DNA of 64,000 nucleotides, taken from a virus. The stretch covers positions 17,259 to 81,258 of the IMG/VR virus record IMGVR_UViG_3300028388_002189; one strand, written 5' to 3'. The first letter of the stretch is position 1, and each line of letters opens with the position of its first letter. This document shows, piece by piece, positions 26,401 to 35,897 of this stretch. Position numbers and translations under genes: made by a program. Below the pieces are notes generated by a model, which saw only the letters and a program-made list of their open reading frames with translations, made no database searches and had not been told where the DNA came from.

Positions 26401-28295
26401 CTTAAAAGGTAAGAAGAAGACCCTGTTAAGAATGATCCTATCGTACCCGCAGTTACTGTAGCCGCAGAAATAGGACTAAGCATCTTGATCGCGCCTAACC
26501 CTGTACCAGACTGCGCAACAGAAGCCGTTGTGTTAGCAAGCGTAAAGTCAATCGCAGAAGGGATCGCATCGCCAAGACGTGTCTGTCCTTGCGCAGAACC
26601 TAAACCTGTGTAGCCAAGTAACATTTGGTCGATCATCGAGAGATGCGAGTTAACTGAAGGGAAGACTAAGGGTGTGTTCGTGTTAGTACCGTAGATGATA
26701 CCGCCACGAAGTCCGTGAAGAGTACGACTCTTCATGTTGTCTGCGCTCAAGTCTGCTTGAGTATGGAAGACCCTAGAGGGTGCTTTGAATGTTGCAGGAA
26801 CTGCATTACTGTCAATACCTTCAAATGCACTACCCGTAGATAACCAAGCGTGTACAAGAGGCTGAACAGAGGTATCCGTGACTGCGCCAGGAACAAAGTA
26901 TTCGCTTAGCGACTCTTGATCAGCTTGGTTTGATGTAGACTTACTCTCACTGTTAAATACGTTGAGTACTACAAAGTCATTGTAATCAGAGCCACTAATC
27001 TTAAGGAATAGCGCCTTTAGGAAAGACCAATACATACGGTCAATGGCGTTCTCTTCTGCCCCAAAGAAGTGCATAGGAGTAAGTCCAAGATCCGCATAAG
27101 GCGATTCTTGGTCGCTTAAGAAGTTTGAACTTCGGACACCTTGAGAGTTTGTTTGCGCCCAAAACTGAGATTGCTCATAAGCGTTGTGCTGACTTGCGTT
27201 AGCGTCCACCGAATCAAGCAATACTTGGTAATCTACAAACTTGTTATCTGCAAGCAAAGCAAAGATGTGCTCTTGGCTCAATGCTGAAGTTACACCTTGA
27301 TAATTAGGGTCATTGTCAATCGATGACCGAACCATAGCGACACGCGCACACCACCTAAGTTGAGACCTATGTGTCGTTTCAAAACCAAGAGCGCTTGATT
27401 GGATTTCTGTATCCTCGATTGAAGATACGTCTTCTTCAAATACTTGGATATAAGTAACAAGTCTTGGTAAACCGCCGATGCCTTCACTTTTACTAGCCGC
27501 TTGATCGACGGCACTGTCATAAAGAGATCTGTATTCTTCAAGAGTGTTTGGTGGAAGGATCACATACTCACTGCCGACTTCAGCAGGTGATGGTAGGTTA
27601 CACGTTACATTAGTTGCGGACGCACCTAGAATATCGAACTCTTGCCCTGCAAGATTGCCTGTTAAGAATCTTACTCGACACGCCCCTTCTTGTACTTGAA
27701 CAACATGGTCATTTGTCGCCCGTGTAAACGAAGGTGTAGTTGTAGAAGATACGTTAGCGTAACTTGGACTGACAACTTCTACATGACTCATCAGTGTCAA
27801 GCGATGCTCTGGAGAAAAGTTCTTTTCACTATCAACGATCTTATTAGTAGTCGATTCACTAACAACACCTTTGAAGAGGTAATTCTCATATGGGCGGTCA
27901 GAGGTGTCAGTCGCTACATTGTCAACAATCTTACCGTAGTCAAAGATGATCGAAGGGGATAGATTGTCCGAACTCCTAAACGAAGAAGTATCAATGACAC
28001 CTTTGCGAGTATCAAGACGACCAAGCGTTAGCGCAAAGTTGTCTTTGTTACGATCAGATAATGGAGTTACGCCATCAACAGCAGTCATCGCCCACTCGCG
28101 ATAGTCTAACTGACTAGGACCGTAACCCATCTTCTCAATCAACGCTGAAGTAGCTTGCGCTTGGAGCGCTGCACTCATATCGTTGAGGTCTACATCAAGG
28201 ATAGGCTTACCTTGCTGAAACACTACCTTGTTATACTGCTTTGTCTTATCGAACTCATGGTTCGGATTACTTAGATTCGGTGATGAAGCCATCAT
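23409..28295 (-). CDS. Large virion protein, probably baseplate or fibre-network component
   Basis: A 1628-aa protein, the largest in the window. The N-terminus QYNKVVFQQGKPILDVDLNDM resembles the start of phage proteins that attach to the baseplate periphery. The rest is long and beta-rich with no recognised enzymatic motif. It is located between the baseplate wedge genes and the lysis/fibre genes. Function is inferred from place and composition only. Confidence 0.7.
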   Translation of the reverse strand: MMASSPNLSNPNHEFDKTKQYNKVVFQQGKPILDVDLNDMSAALQAQATSALIEKMGYGPSQLDYREWAMTAVDGVTPLSDRNKDNFALTLGRLDTRKGVIDTSSFRSSDNLSPSIIFDYGKIVDNVATDTSDRPYENYLFKGVVSESTTNKIVDSEKNFSPEHRLTLMSHVEVVSPSYANVSSTTTPSFTRATNDHVVQVQEGACRVRFLTGNLAGQEFDILGASATNVTCNLPSPAEVGSEYVILPPNTLEEYRSLYDSAVDQAASKSEGIGGLPRLVTYIQVFEEDVSSIEDTEIQSSALGFETTHRSQLRWCARVAMVRSSIDNDPNYQGVTSALSQEHIFALLADNKFVDYQVLLDSVDANASQHNAYEQSQFWAQTNSQGVRSSNFLSDQESPYADLGLTPMHFFGAEENAIDRMYWSFLKALFLKISGSDYNDFVVLNVFNSESKSTSNQADQESLSEYFVPGAVTDTSVQPLVHAWLSTGSAFEGIDSNAVPATFKAPSRVFHTQADLSADNMKSRTLHGLRGGIIYGTNTNTPLVFPSVNSHLSMIDQMLLGYTGLGSAQGQTRLGDAIPSAIDFTLANTTASVAQSGTGLGAIKMLSPISAATVTAGTIGSFLTGSSSYLLRDKGNRSSHTVNVYDEDLGWSLYKKEDSKLVDPVTNKSDLTLRGWEEGMAQATAFQQGINFRKLAIKTTAHKSMDLFTISEQPAQINSDIGAVRPQDAITSALMIPDDQTRDYSGNLFIDSYSAVGRTDESDSDYLPSNFIPTNLTEFSVKPLLSNYQPTGGVKGFTGISNQDRTVNKNYGPWNRFNQLDIVNSANFTSNGDPLTVVNDLWQNRCTAMRLRYHVGDFYPGELDSRGVPRNLLVDSMNLFMKVEPLSLAHWMTMPKHQHSILENSISFAEGIEALLKVSHGLGDTQKLVNGSNQPLIQDSSPSLSEGGDYQSRSVGDVDPLNLPFEHYKQPFVHWYHPMMHKIKAPHPDGTNTKYTNSDNLDYDITVYPKFGRRSLIVPALVPSIFEKRLYDDSVQSHVFPITRENNYETFPTRIGDSSESDVKQGFTVDISNETDATGLVDGSPIIPYPYHGTNPSSDTGTTSYSADTGSITVRNNQITFPAIGTHSDPLTPTPVFIPAGRVYAQQTGSATELDVGFNPLMTDSLFSQWNDVSSLEEDNFPYDEKSTYYELEAGGAAELPFAFQREYSSWSTPVLRASISTNTVSGIVDLVRTSFETGLETVTLSSDYSFTMPISAAPSNQVPGVGPDNPLDTLFVGDTGTALGGFSNRKGFISPLAFGVPVDNSGLVPNGGVCARDYFEIAVANPPSTGLFVSFSSIANMGLQQKLMWNCSFRVLHARPSGSVNQGASTAPKSLTEMFLVKDRISNGNKQLNFTPSGPTKKPFIHLMSTHPATQANFPNKNQIDHLYPMVSDSTGGPTSEGFTYYPNSETTSLDYSNAIVKTASMGDTYAADPFDYALNEFVLGADNPLREHDLLEKNSGIEVDILSELQAIHSSPDVHNLDEVDSVTGLSFQSMMPTANELTLPGDHELVFVLYTGHYGAKMFDTNDEVSIENIPPVAGCHLTATLEINRPSERTNSTAQSNVHYGVTMNSDDDPINTYSIPSTK

Positions 28296-28861
28296 TAACT
28301 CCTGTTGATTGAGAACTGAATGTCGATCACTCGCTCAATAACTAGCGTAGCGTCTTTTTGAATGAGAGGATGTGTAATCCAATTAAACATGATCCCAGAG
28401 TCGTCAGCGACGGTAGCGTCCCCTCCAAATAACCCAAACTCCCTTAAGTCACCATTTGCGTCATTCTCTCCGAGTATACGAATAATCTTGAATCGAGGAC
28501 TGAGCTCTTGAGGGTCAAGAACAGAACCGCTTTGGTTTAAGAACTGAAAGTCGTCTGCGGCAAGGGCAAACCTAGTAAGTTCGTTTGTTAGTGAAGTCTG
28601 TGTTACAGGTTTCACCACATTATTGGGATCAGAGTCCCACGAAGGATTACCTGTGCCAAGCGCGAGGTAACGGATCGGACTAAAGTTGTTGAAAAGTCCC
28701 GATGTAGTGTCTTCTACCCCTGCAACAGAACCTGCGATCTGCAAGAGTGCGGAGTCTTGGATTTGGTTGAAAGACCAACCCCGATCTTCAATACGCTCTG
28801 ATCCTGTGTGAGACTTCCATCTCAGCCTATCTCTAAACTTACCTACCATGTGTAACTGCAT
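28295..28861 (-). CDS. Putative baseplate or fibre-connector protein
   Basis: A 188-aa protein with no recognised domain. It carries a beta-rich C-terminal half (RFKIIRILGENDANGDLREFGLFGG). It lies between the I-like wedge gene and the large virion protein, with the start following the upstream stop by one base. A dispersed motif copy lies inside (28684-28697), coding Leu-Phe-Asn-Asn-Phe. Confidence 0.6.
   Translation of the reverse strand: MQLHMVGKFRDRLRWKSHTGSERIEDRGWSFNQIQDSALLQIAGSVAGVEDTTSGLFNNFSPIRYLALGTGNPSWDSDPNNVVKPVTQTSLTNELTRFALAADDFQFLNQSGSVLDPQELSPRFKIIRILGENDANGDLREFGLFGGDATVADDSGIMFNWITHPLIQKDATLVIERVIDIQFSINRS
28684..28697 (+). repeat. Dispersed 14-bp motif, site 6
   Basis: AGTTGTTGAAAAGT on the plus strand, inside the gene at 28295-28861, where the minus-strand codons read Leu-Phe-Asn-Asn. 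See the dispersed-motif finding. Confidence 0.85.
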
Positions 28862-30307
28862 TTATAATCCCTCGTTTAATACGTTGTGGTAAAGTCTACC
28901 AACATTACCAACAGCAGAGGAGTCCCAAGTGATATTAGTAGCCGACTCGTTACTGTCAGAGTGTGGGTAAGTATATAATACACCTGTATTACTTTCATTA
29001 GAAATTGACTCGGTGATTATGAGGTCTCCCGATTCGTCAGCGCCTCTACTTCTTGAATCATCAAAGGACTCTGAGACTGAAAGAGTCAAAGACTCATTGT
29101 ATATGTCAGCTACTTGGACGCTAAAGTTTGCATAGTGAATCGCCAAGTAATCTAGGAGCCTTTCAATCTTTTCTTTAGCCAAGTCCCTTAGAAGAGGAGA
29201 CCCATTACTAAGAGGAGAAGATAGATTAATCAAAACACCAAAGATGTTTAACCAAGTACTACCATCATGGATTACTCTGAATGGAGAAGAACTAGAGCCT
29301 GGGGTATATCCGTGATTAGGGTTAGACAGATCGGGAGTGCCATTAAAAGGACTCGCGTTTACTTGATCCGCCCAAACACCATCCACCTGCTCATCCCAAT
29401 CAGAAGGTGGGGTATTAGGATCTAATGCGTCTTCAGCAGTCGCTGTCGTGATCACATAGTCATAGCCAGACACCAACTCAACGTCCCAACCTGTGATCCT
29501 TTGAAGCACTAGCTCAAAAGCGTCGTTCGTACCCTTACTCTTCCAAACATTTACTGCGTCAGCAGTCTCAGATCTCCTTCTAGACTCTTTAAGTTCAAAG
29601 TTGGTGGGCCAACCTAGAATATTATCTATGTAAGGAATAAAAGCTGCGTCAACTTCGTTGATATCGAAACGCTTGCCTTTATATTGATTAATTCTCTCTT
29701 TGACTTCATCAAGAGGCTTACCCAATATTTGGCATAGTCTATACAGAGTGTCTGAGCCTTCAGACTTGTCTTTTATACGGATACCTCTTGGGAAGTAGTC
29801 AAACATCTGTTGACCTAGACTAGAGGAACCAGAGCTCAACGGAAACGCACGATCATGTCCATTAATAGGAGAGAATAACCAAGAAGTTACTCCTTGGTCA
29901 CTTATCGCCTCGTAAAAGACAGTATAGTACCAAACTGTTCTTTCCTTACTGACGTCATGGTCGAGTAGGAGTTGATACTCGTTCAGTGTTAATCCAGATA
30001 AGTCTTGATCAAGCACAACGCTCGCTTGACTATCCGCAAAAGACCTAGGGAACTCTTTTGGTTTCTTAAGGATCTTAGTGTTACCCGTAAGCGTGTAACC
30101 TTGTGGAGATGTCGGGAAAGCATAATTTACCCTTATATGGTCTCCGTTGACTACAACGTTAGGCTGATCCTCTTCGGGAATAGCACCAACAGTTAAGTTC
30201 GACTCTTCTACTTTAAGAGGAGCGTTAAAACCTAGTCTTGGCACTGCTATCGTGCCGTCACCTATCTCTCGGACAAAAGCAAACTGCCAATATTCATGTG
30301 TAGCCAT
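28862..30307 (-). CDS. Baseplate wedge protein, P2 gpI-like
   Basis: A 481-aa protein. The middle, starting DYFPRGIRIKD and continuing DTLYRLCQILGKPLDEVKERI and YIDNILGWP, has the form of the tail protein I family of contractile-tail phages. The family links the baseplate wedge to fibres. It is one gene after the J-like gene, the standard J-I order. The C-terminal 120 residues are Ser/Asp/Glu-rich. Confidence 0.8.
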   Translation of the reverse strand: MATHEYWQFAFVREIGDGTIAVPRLGFNAPLKVEESNLTVGAIPEEDQPNVVVNGDHIRVNYAFPTSPQGYTLTGNTKILKKPKEFPRSFADSQASVVLDQDLSGLTLNEYQLLLDHDVSKERTVWYYTVFYEAISDQGVTSWLFSPINGHDRAFPLSSGSSSLGQQMFDYFPRGIRIKDKSEGSDTLYRLCQILGKPLDEVKERINQYKGKRFDINEVDAAFIPYIDNILGWPTNFELKESRRRSETADAVNVWKSKGTNDAFELVLQRITGWDVELVSGYDYVITTATAEDALDPNTPPSDWDEQVDGVWADQVNASPFNGTPDLSNPNHGYTPGSSSSPFRVIHDGSTWLNIFGVLINLSSPLSNGSPLLRDLAKEKIERLLDYLAIHYANFSVQVADIYNESLTLSVSESFDDSRSRGADESGDLIITESISNESNTGVLYTYPHSDSNESATNITWDSSAVGNVGRLYHNVLNEGL

Positions 30308-32208
30308 TAGATGCCCCCTAGATAGGTGAGCTTAAACTGACTCTGAATAAGTCTCCCATCATTTTGGATGGGTGCAACAACGATCTCATGTGGTCGAGTT
30401 TCAATGTTCCCTAAATAGTTATCAACAGAGAACTCCCAACTATCCCCATAAGAAGGAGTAACAACGCCTACATCAATCGCAATCTTAAACTGATCTTCTT
30501 GAGAAGGCTCTGTTTCACTTGGACTTTGGTTGTAGATGGACACCAAGTTGCTTGCTTGGGTTAAGAAGGTCTCAATGTTACCGTTGATATCTGTGACAAG
30601 ATTACCATCAGACTTCCTAAGTCTAAACGAGTCTGCGTTTAACCACTCTACTGTGTAGGTCTCTCTGCGCATCTGGGGTTTGATGTCCGTCACGTTCAAA
30701 GTTGCGCCTTCAAAGGCGACTTCGTTCCCACTCAAAAATCTAAGTCGGGGTAACCTATGGAATGCAGTGACATTCACATAGTCCACACCTCTAGTATTTT
30801 CGATAGCCTGTACGACAGCAGACATTGGAATATCCTCGCCAAAGTCGTCTGTGATCTTGTTGAATAAGACTTGTAATGCTTGGTCAACATCAAACTCTAC
30901 GGTCTGCCTTAGCAAGTTCGGATAAACATGGATGGTAGCCTCTAAGAAAGGATTGACCGCTGTTGGCTTTAATACCGACAAGCGTGTGGGTACAGGTTTC
31001 TTTTGATTTAACCACCGACCGACTGCGCCTACCGTCCCATACCCATTTTGAAGACGATCAAACCACTTACCGTCGGGTATCGGATTTTCCCCTTCGACAG
31101 CGACATATACATTAACCTCTAAAGGAGAGTCTCCTTGAACGGCTCTAGCAGTTCTAATCGCACGACCAGGTGTTTGAAGAGATAGTGTCTCAAAGTCTTC
31201 TAGAGTTACGCAACGGTCAAGCGCCCTAAGAGTCAAAGGTGCTCGTTTCTTTGCAGTGACAATATCTTCGGGATCGCTGCCCCCAGAAGGTTGACTCACG
31301 TTGTAGACTTCAGTCACTCCTTCTAAGTTGTCGTACTCTATGATGCTACCAATGCCCGCTCTGTTGGTGAACTCACCCCCATCAACACGATAAGAGGCTA
31401 TGATTGTAGAGTTCACAGAAGGAATACGACCATTAACACCATCGCCAAACTTGATCAGAACTTCCTGTGTATCTAAGAATCGATACACAAACACATTATC
31501 ATCGGGTTCTGTTCCTAAGAATGATGTTCTTGCTTCATAGATATCCCCATTTATGATCACTTTTATAGACTCGGCACCATTGACACCTAAGCACACAGGA
31601 GAACTTGGTAGAAGGAATACTTGATCGGGATTACCGTTCGATACTCCAATACCTTCTGTTACAGACCTCCCTGCGACAAAGATTAAACGATCGTCTACTG
31701 CGCTTGGCTCAGCAAAGATCCTAGTAACTTTGGACTGCTCGTAAGATAAGCAATATAAGCCCGCAGGTCCTAGTTGGACGTCTTCAGTCAGTTCATATTC
31801 TAAAGGATCAACATCTCCACCTTCAGACGTCCTAACCTTAAACCCTGTCGGCAAGGTAACATTATCAAGATTAGTGCGAACCACCATACCTACAGTCGCA
31901 GGAGTCGCTGGCGCGAGTTCGTAACCAATCAGCCTTAATAAGTCTACAACAGCTTCTCTAGTCTGTGCAGTTGCAAGATAGGATTCGTTTTGAGCTCTAT
32001 CTAGTTGGTACGAGAGAATGTCTGCGACATATGCCATAGACTCGATCAGAGTAACTCCGATATCACCAGGTTCTCTATCCGTCCATTCGGGAGTCAAGGT
32101 ATCGGCTAACTTCAACATCTCCGCTCTTAGAGCATCATAATCTCTAGCGGTATAGTCGATCTGAATAGGCAATCCACCTAGCGAGGTCGTTGGATTTCTT
32201 AAAGGCAT
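30307..32208 (-). CDS. Baseplate J-like wedge protein
   Basis: A 633-aa protein with the N-terminus IDYTARDYDALRAEMLKLAD and DREPGDIGVTLIESMAYVADILSYQLDRAQNE, a strong sign of the gpJ/T4 gp6-type wedge that forms the ring around the hub. PLTLRALDRCVTLEDFETLSL is the conserved middle motif. The start follows the gp25-like gene by 9 bases and shares its reading direction. Confidence 0.9.
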   Translation of the reverse strand: MPLRNPTTSLGGLPIQIDYTARDYDALRAEMLKLADTLTPEWTDREPGDIGVTLIESMAYVADILSYQLDRAQNESYLATAQTREAVVDLLRLIGYELAPATPATVGMVVRTNLDNVTLPTGFKVRTSEGGDVDPLEYELTEDVQLGPAGLYCLSYEQSKVTRIFAEPSAVDDRLIFVAGRSVTEGIGVSNGNPDQVFLLPSSPVCLGVNGAESIKVIINGDIYEARTSFLGTEPDDNVFVYRFLDTQEVLIKFGDGVNGRIPSVNSTIIASYRVDGGEFTNRAGIGSIIEYDNLEGVTEVYNVSQPSGGSDPEDIVTAKKRAPLTLRALDRCVTLEDFETLSLQTPGRAIRTARAVQGDSPLEVNVYVAVEGENPIPDGKWFDRLQNGYGTVGAVGRWLNQKKPVPTRLSVLKPTAVNPFLEATIHVYPNLLRQTVEFDVDQALQVLFNKITDDFGEDIPMSAVVQAIENTRGVDYVNVTAFHRLPRLRFLSGNEVAFEGATLNVTDIKPQMRRETYTVEWLNADSFRLRKSDGNLVTDINGNIETFLTQASNLVSIYNQSPSETEPSQEDQFKIAIDVGVVTPSYGDSWEFSVDNYLGNIETRPHEIVVAPIQNDGRLIQSQFKLTYLGGI

Positions 32209-32217
32209 GGTCTTCTC

Positions 32218-32583
32218 CTATAGGTAGAACGTCAAGTTCTCAAACTCGGTACTCGTATCTAGTTTGATGGTCATGTTAACGATTAACTGCCCATCAATGT
32301 CTGGTTGCGCTAACTCCACATCGAGAACGGATACCCTACTCTCTCCCGCTTCAACGCCCATTCTTATTCTGTGCTTCAACAGTTGACTCTCTGAGAAGTC
32401 TAAGTTTCTAAATAAGGCTTGATGACCTAAAGACCCCACTGAGGGGTTCATCAAACGCTCCCCAATGGAGGTTAAAACAATGGCTCTTATGTTCTCTTTG
32501 ATCTTATCAACACCTTCAGATGTGCGCAAAGATCCTCGACTATTGAACCTAAGAGGAAAGGATAACCCTTTTAGTAATGGCAT
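32218..32583 (-). CDS. Baseplate protein, GPW/gp25 family
   Basis: A 121-aa protein matching the gp25 family: LSFPLRFNSRGSL, KIKENIRAIVLTSIGERLMNPSVGSL, and SRVSVLDVELAQPD. It joins wedge to hub and helps start sheath assembly. The order gp25-like, J-like, I-like is the canonical contractile-tail set. Confidence 0.92.
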   Translation of the reverse strand: MPLLKGLSFPLRFNSRGSLRTSEGVDKIKENIRAIVLTSIGERLMNPSVGSLGHQALFRNLDFSESQLLKHRIRMGVEAGESRVSVLDVELAQPDIDGQLIVNMTIKLDTSTEFENLTFYL

Positions 32584-32594
32584 AGTAAGTCTCC

Positions 32595-33872
32595 TTAAGC
32601 CTCAAAGTTGTTAGCATTATAGTCGTCTGGTCGGTTAACGTCAGTCCGAATAAGACTTGTAGGGAATCTCTCCGCCGCTCTGTCTAAGGTATCTTCTACT
32701 TGATCAACTTCTTTGACGAACGACTTAAACATATTAACAATATTTTCATAGTTCACAGTTGGATTAGGTGCTTGGACATGGAGAAGCACAGCACCACTAT
32801 AGAGTATTTCTTTACCCGTCCTTAACTTTTCGTCAGTAACAATACCTCTATCACGAAGGAGATCTTCGACTTTATTACTTAACGAGGACTGAGGATAGTT
32901 AGGATGGTTAACGCTGTTCATCAATGCCCGACTAAAGTCTTGATCTTTACCAGTGCCAGATAGCACTAAAACGGCGTTCGCATCCCCAAAAGCAAACAGT
33001 TGAGCGATACCGTTTATAGCGTCAAGGATTGCTTGTACCCTATTAGATATAATGTTTACCCTACGTCGTGCAAGTTCAAGTATTTCACTTATGGCATCAA
33101 GTCTCGACTTGGCGCTTGATAGACCATTGATTGCCTCTGTAAGTGCGACAACTAAGTTTTTTATCGCCCCAAACTCTAAGAGGTCTATCTTGTAGTTGAA
33201 GTCGGGAGCAGAACCTTGTCCGCCCTTCAAAACACTATCGAGGTCTAAGACCTCCGTGACTGCGCTGTACTTTGTAGACGTAAAACCATCGAACAGGTCT
33301 TCACCTATCCCCTCAATCTGACTCTTTAGCCTACCAAATACATTTAATAACTCTTCTATATTAGGAAGACTCCAAAGGGCAAGGAGAGCTACTGCGGAAG
33401 TATCTGATACTGTGACAGGTCTATTACCATCCTCTAGGTCTGTATACGCATTAGCTACGTCATAGAGGATTTCGTCGGGAGTACGCCTTGACTTTGGACT
33501 GCTTGGGAAGTGGTAAAGTGTGCTTATGGATAACCCTGTAAATAAGTTTAGAATACCTGTCACTACTTCTCTGAGAGCAGTTATGAAGGCGGAAAAGGCA
33601 TCTGTAGCAAAGCCTAATGCGATCGCCACAATATCAACAATAACCTCTAGGGTTTCAATCAAAGCGTTGATTGTAAATGCTACGTTATCTACGCCTTCTA
33701 CTACGCTGGCAATTGAATCTACGTCTATCCCTATGACCTCAAGAACCTCTGAGAGATTTATCCCTTTACCCCATCGCAATTCAAAAGGAGTATCTCCGTA
33801 CTCTTTGACGTATTCTTTCCAAGTTGACTCCCTAGTCAACCCTCTCTGTCTTGATTCTATGGGACTTGTCAT
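32595..33872 (-). CDS. Virion-associated helical protein, function unknown
   Basis: A 425-aa protein, helical, with hydrophobic stretches (FTINALIETLEVIVDIVAIALGF) near the N-terminus and repeated short helices. No family recognised. It lies between the spike region and gp25-like in the baseplate cluster, so a baseplate-linked role is likely (inference). Its start overlaps the end of the upstream gene by 41 bases. Confidence 0.6.
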   Translation of the reverse strand: MTSPIESRQRGLTRESTWKEYVKEYGDTPFELRWGKGINLSEVLEVIGIDVDSIASVVEGVDNVAFTINALIETLEVIVDIVAIALGFATDAFSAFITALREVVTGILNLFTGLSISTLYHFPSSPKSRRTPDEILYDVANAYTDLEDGNRPVTVSDTSAVALLALWSLPNIEELLNVFGRLKSQIEGIGEDLFDGFTSTKYSAVTEVLDLDSVLKGGQGSAPDFNYKIDLLEFGAIKNLVVALTEAINGLSSAKSRLDAISEILELARRRVNIISNRVQAILDAINGIAQLFAFGDANAVLVLSGTGKDQDFSRALMNSVNHPNYPQSSLSNKVEDLLRDRGIVTDEKLRTGKEILYSGAVLLHVQAPNPTVNYENIVNMFKSFVKEVDQVEDTLDRAAERFPTSLIRTDVNRPDDYNANNFEA

Positions 33873-34146
33873 GTGGTTTTCTGCCTTGCGCCTTCATTAA
33901 ATGTGCTCGTATGAGGGCGACCGCAGAAGTCATCTCCTTCTTTGCGCTTGCCCAAGCAATAAACTCTAGTGTGTCTTTAACTGTTGATTTTACTATCGTA
34001 GCGTCGGTACGTCTACCATTGATCAGATCGTTTACTGCATTAAGGCGAGAAGTTAAGTCTTCTGCATACGACTCCATTGATAAGCCGCGTTGATCCCAAG
34101 GTGTGGGAATACAGTTCTCTAATTTCTTTATTGTATCTTCGTCCAT
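33832..34146 (-). CDS. Small helical hypothetical protein
   Basis: A 104-aa protein with mostly helical appearance (DTLEFIAWASAKKEMTSAVAL) and basic C-terminus. The gene lies in the baseplate cluster. No family recognised. A copy of the dispersed 14-bp motif lies 10 bases upstream of its start (34156-34169). Confidence 0.6.
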   Translation of the reverse strand: MDEDTIKKLENCIPTPWDQRGLSMESYAEDLTSRLNAVNDLINGRRTDATIVKSTVKDTLEFIAWASAKKEMTSAVALIRAHLMKAQGRKPHDKSHRIKTERVD

Positions 34147-34155
34147 GACTCACCG

Positions 34156-34169
34156 AGTTGTTGAAAAGT
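34156..34169 (+). repeat. Dispersed 14-bp motif, site 7
   Basis: AGTTGTTGAAAAGT on the plus strand, in the 24-bp gap between two baseplate-cluster genes. See the dispersed-motif finding. Confidence 0.85.
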
Positions 34170-34170
34170 T

Positions 34171-34500
34171 TTAACTTAGCGTACCTATGCCTGTGCCAGT
34201 ACCTGTCGCTGTTCCTATGATTGGTGCAGGATTTGACTGTGCAACCGCTGTACCTGTTACGTTAACAGTACCTGTTGGATTAGTAGTCGTCGAGGTAGTT
34301 GTCACGTTGGTGTTTACAGTAGCGGTCAATATCCAAGCATGAATCGCTGTGGCATACGCTTGTGATCTTTGTTCTATAGCTGTTAACGTTACGGGATCTA
34401 TCACAGGTGGAATAGCGCCCCTCGCTGCATACTGTTGATTAAGAAAGTTAATATCTACTTGAGCTAACGCCTGTCCTAAAGTTACGGGATTCAAAGCCAT
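34171..34500 (-). CDS. Thr/Gly-rich small protein of baseplate cluster
   Basis: A 109-aa protein. The first half is ordinary and helical; the second half is a run of Thr, Asn, Val and Gly (TATVNTNVTTTSTTTNPTG) ending in GTGTGIGTLS. It may be a fibrous or spike-tip appendage next to the spike gene (inference). ATG at 34500 is 3 bases from the spike stop. Confidence 0.6.
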   Translation of the reverse strand: MALNPVTLGQALAQVDINFLNQQYAARGAIPPVIDPVTLTAIEQRSQAYATAIHAWILTATVNTNVTTTSTTTNPTGTVNVTGTAVAQSNPAPIIGTATGTGTGIGTLS

Positions 34501-34503
34501 GTC

Positions 34504-35895
34504 TTATGCCTTACTTAAATATACACACTCTGAGAGTATTAGAGGTTGTGTGGGAGTTGGAGTTAAGAAGGTCGCCCTTGCGCTAGTGATTGCTGTTTGG
34601 GCAGCGATAGAGGCAGTAGCTAAAACAGGGTTAGGACCGCCAAAACCAGGAGTTACGCCACCAGAACTCATCGTTGAGAAGAAAACGTCAAGCGAAGACA
34701 ATAAAGCCTCCATGAATAGTTGGAGTTGAGTACCCATAACCGCAGGTTCTTTGATTAAAGGAACGCTTGTTGCACCCATTAAAGGAATCGTGTTTAGTAA
34801 GTTACCTAGATAAACATGACCGCCTAGTGCAGCAGGTACACCACCTCTTAAGTTAATACCATATCTTGCAATACCTGCGATATCCGCACTCGATATCGTG
34901 ACATTTCCGTTAAGTCCTTGAACAGACAACGAGTCCTGTGCAAAGATTCCTGTAGTAATAGAAGTCGCATTAGAGAAACTCATAAACCCTTTGGACGCGC
35001 TAACAAGATCAATGTTACCAAAAGAGTTAACAGATAGGTCGCCCCCAGAAGACAGATCTAATAAGTTAGCCATTGTCGCTTTCAAAGACCCACCGTCTAC
35101 TTGAACTAGACCTTCAATCGTCGCTTGAAGGCTGTCAGAAGAAGAAACAACAGGTCCAGACACATCTACTTGTTTTGTCCCAAGTATCTGCGAGGTGTAG
35201 TTGCCATCCACAGTTTCTGTATGAGAGCCCACCTCTTCTACTCGGTTATCAATTACGACCTCTTTACGATGCTTTGATCTTGTTAGCACCTTAGACTCTG
35301 TAACAATATTGATGGAACCGTCGGGCAGAATCTCAATATGAGCGCCATTCGCATGGTGTAGTTGTATACGCTCTCCGCCATCAGTGTCGTCGAACTCAAG
35401 ACGGTGACCTGTCTTAGTCTGTAAGATTGTAACCTCACCATACTCCCCTTCAAAAGAAGAAGTCGGTACACCATAACGACCTTTCAAAGCACCGTAGTCC
35501 GACCCGTCAAAGTGCCCTCGACCATGAGCAGGAACTGAGCTCGGTTCGCGCTGAAACGCATCACTCTGTTCTAAGTCAGATCCGTCACTTAGATGTCCAT
35601 CTGTTACCAGATCAAAGTAACCACCCGAATAAATAGGGTAAGAAGTTAAACCTTCTTCACACTCAATCCAAACAACAGAACCGACAGGAGGGACTGAGAA
35701 AAACCCACAATCACGACCTCCGTAAAAAGGCATACAAGGAAGTGCCCAAGGCGACTCACCCGCTCCATAGAGCTCTACATTTTCAACCTTTATTCGACCT
35801 CTACGCTCTGGGTCTTGATTGTTAGAGACCCTCGCTTTTCTCTTACCGTATACACGCCCATAATAGCGTCTTTCGTATTCATTCTCGTCTATCAT
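34504..35895 (-). CDS. Baseplate central spike protein, gpV/gp5-like
   Basis: A 463-aa protein. RYYGRVYGKRKARVSNNQDPERRGRIKV and MPFYGGRDCGFFSVPPVGSVVWIECEEG form the OB domain of the gpV/gp5/VgrG family. EVTILQTKTGHRLEFDDTDGGERIQL and KVLTRSKHRKEVVIDN are the start of the beta-helix. It forms the trimeric needle under the hub. No lysozyme domain is seen inside it. Confidence 0.88.
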   Translation of the reverse strand: MIDENEYERRYYGRVYGKRKARVSNNQDPERRGRIKVENVELYGAGESPWALPCMPFYGGRDCGFFSVPPVGSVVWIECEEGLTSYPIYSGGYFDLVTDGHLSDGSDLEQSDAFQREPSSVPAHGRGHFDGSDYGALKGRYGVPTSSFEGEYGEVTILQTKTGHRLEFDDTDGGERIQLHHANGAHIEILPDGSINIVTESKVLTRSKHRKEVVIDNRVEEVGSHTETVDGNYTSQILGTKQVDVSGPVVSSSDSLQATIEGLVQVDGGSLKATMANLLDLSSGGDLSVNSFGNIDLVSASKGFMSFSNATSITTGIFAQDSLSVQGLNGNVTISSADIAGIARYGINLRGGVPAALGGHVYLGNLLNTIPLMGATSVPLIKEPAVMGTQLQLFMEALLSSLDVFFSTMSSGGVTPGFGGPNPVLATASIAAQTAITSARATFLTPTPTQPLILSECVYLSKA

Positions 35896-35897
35896 AT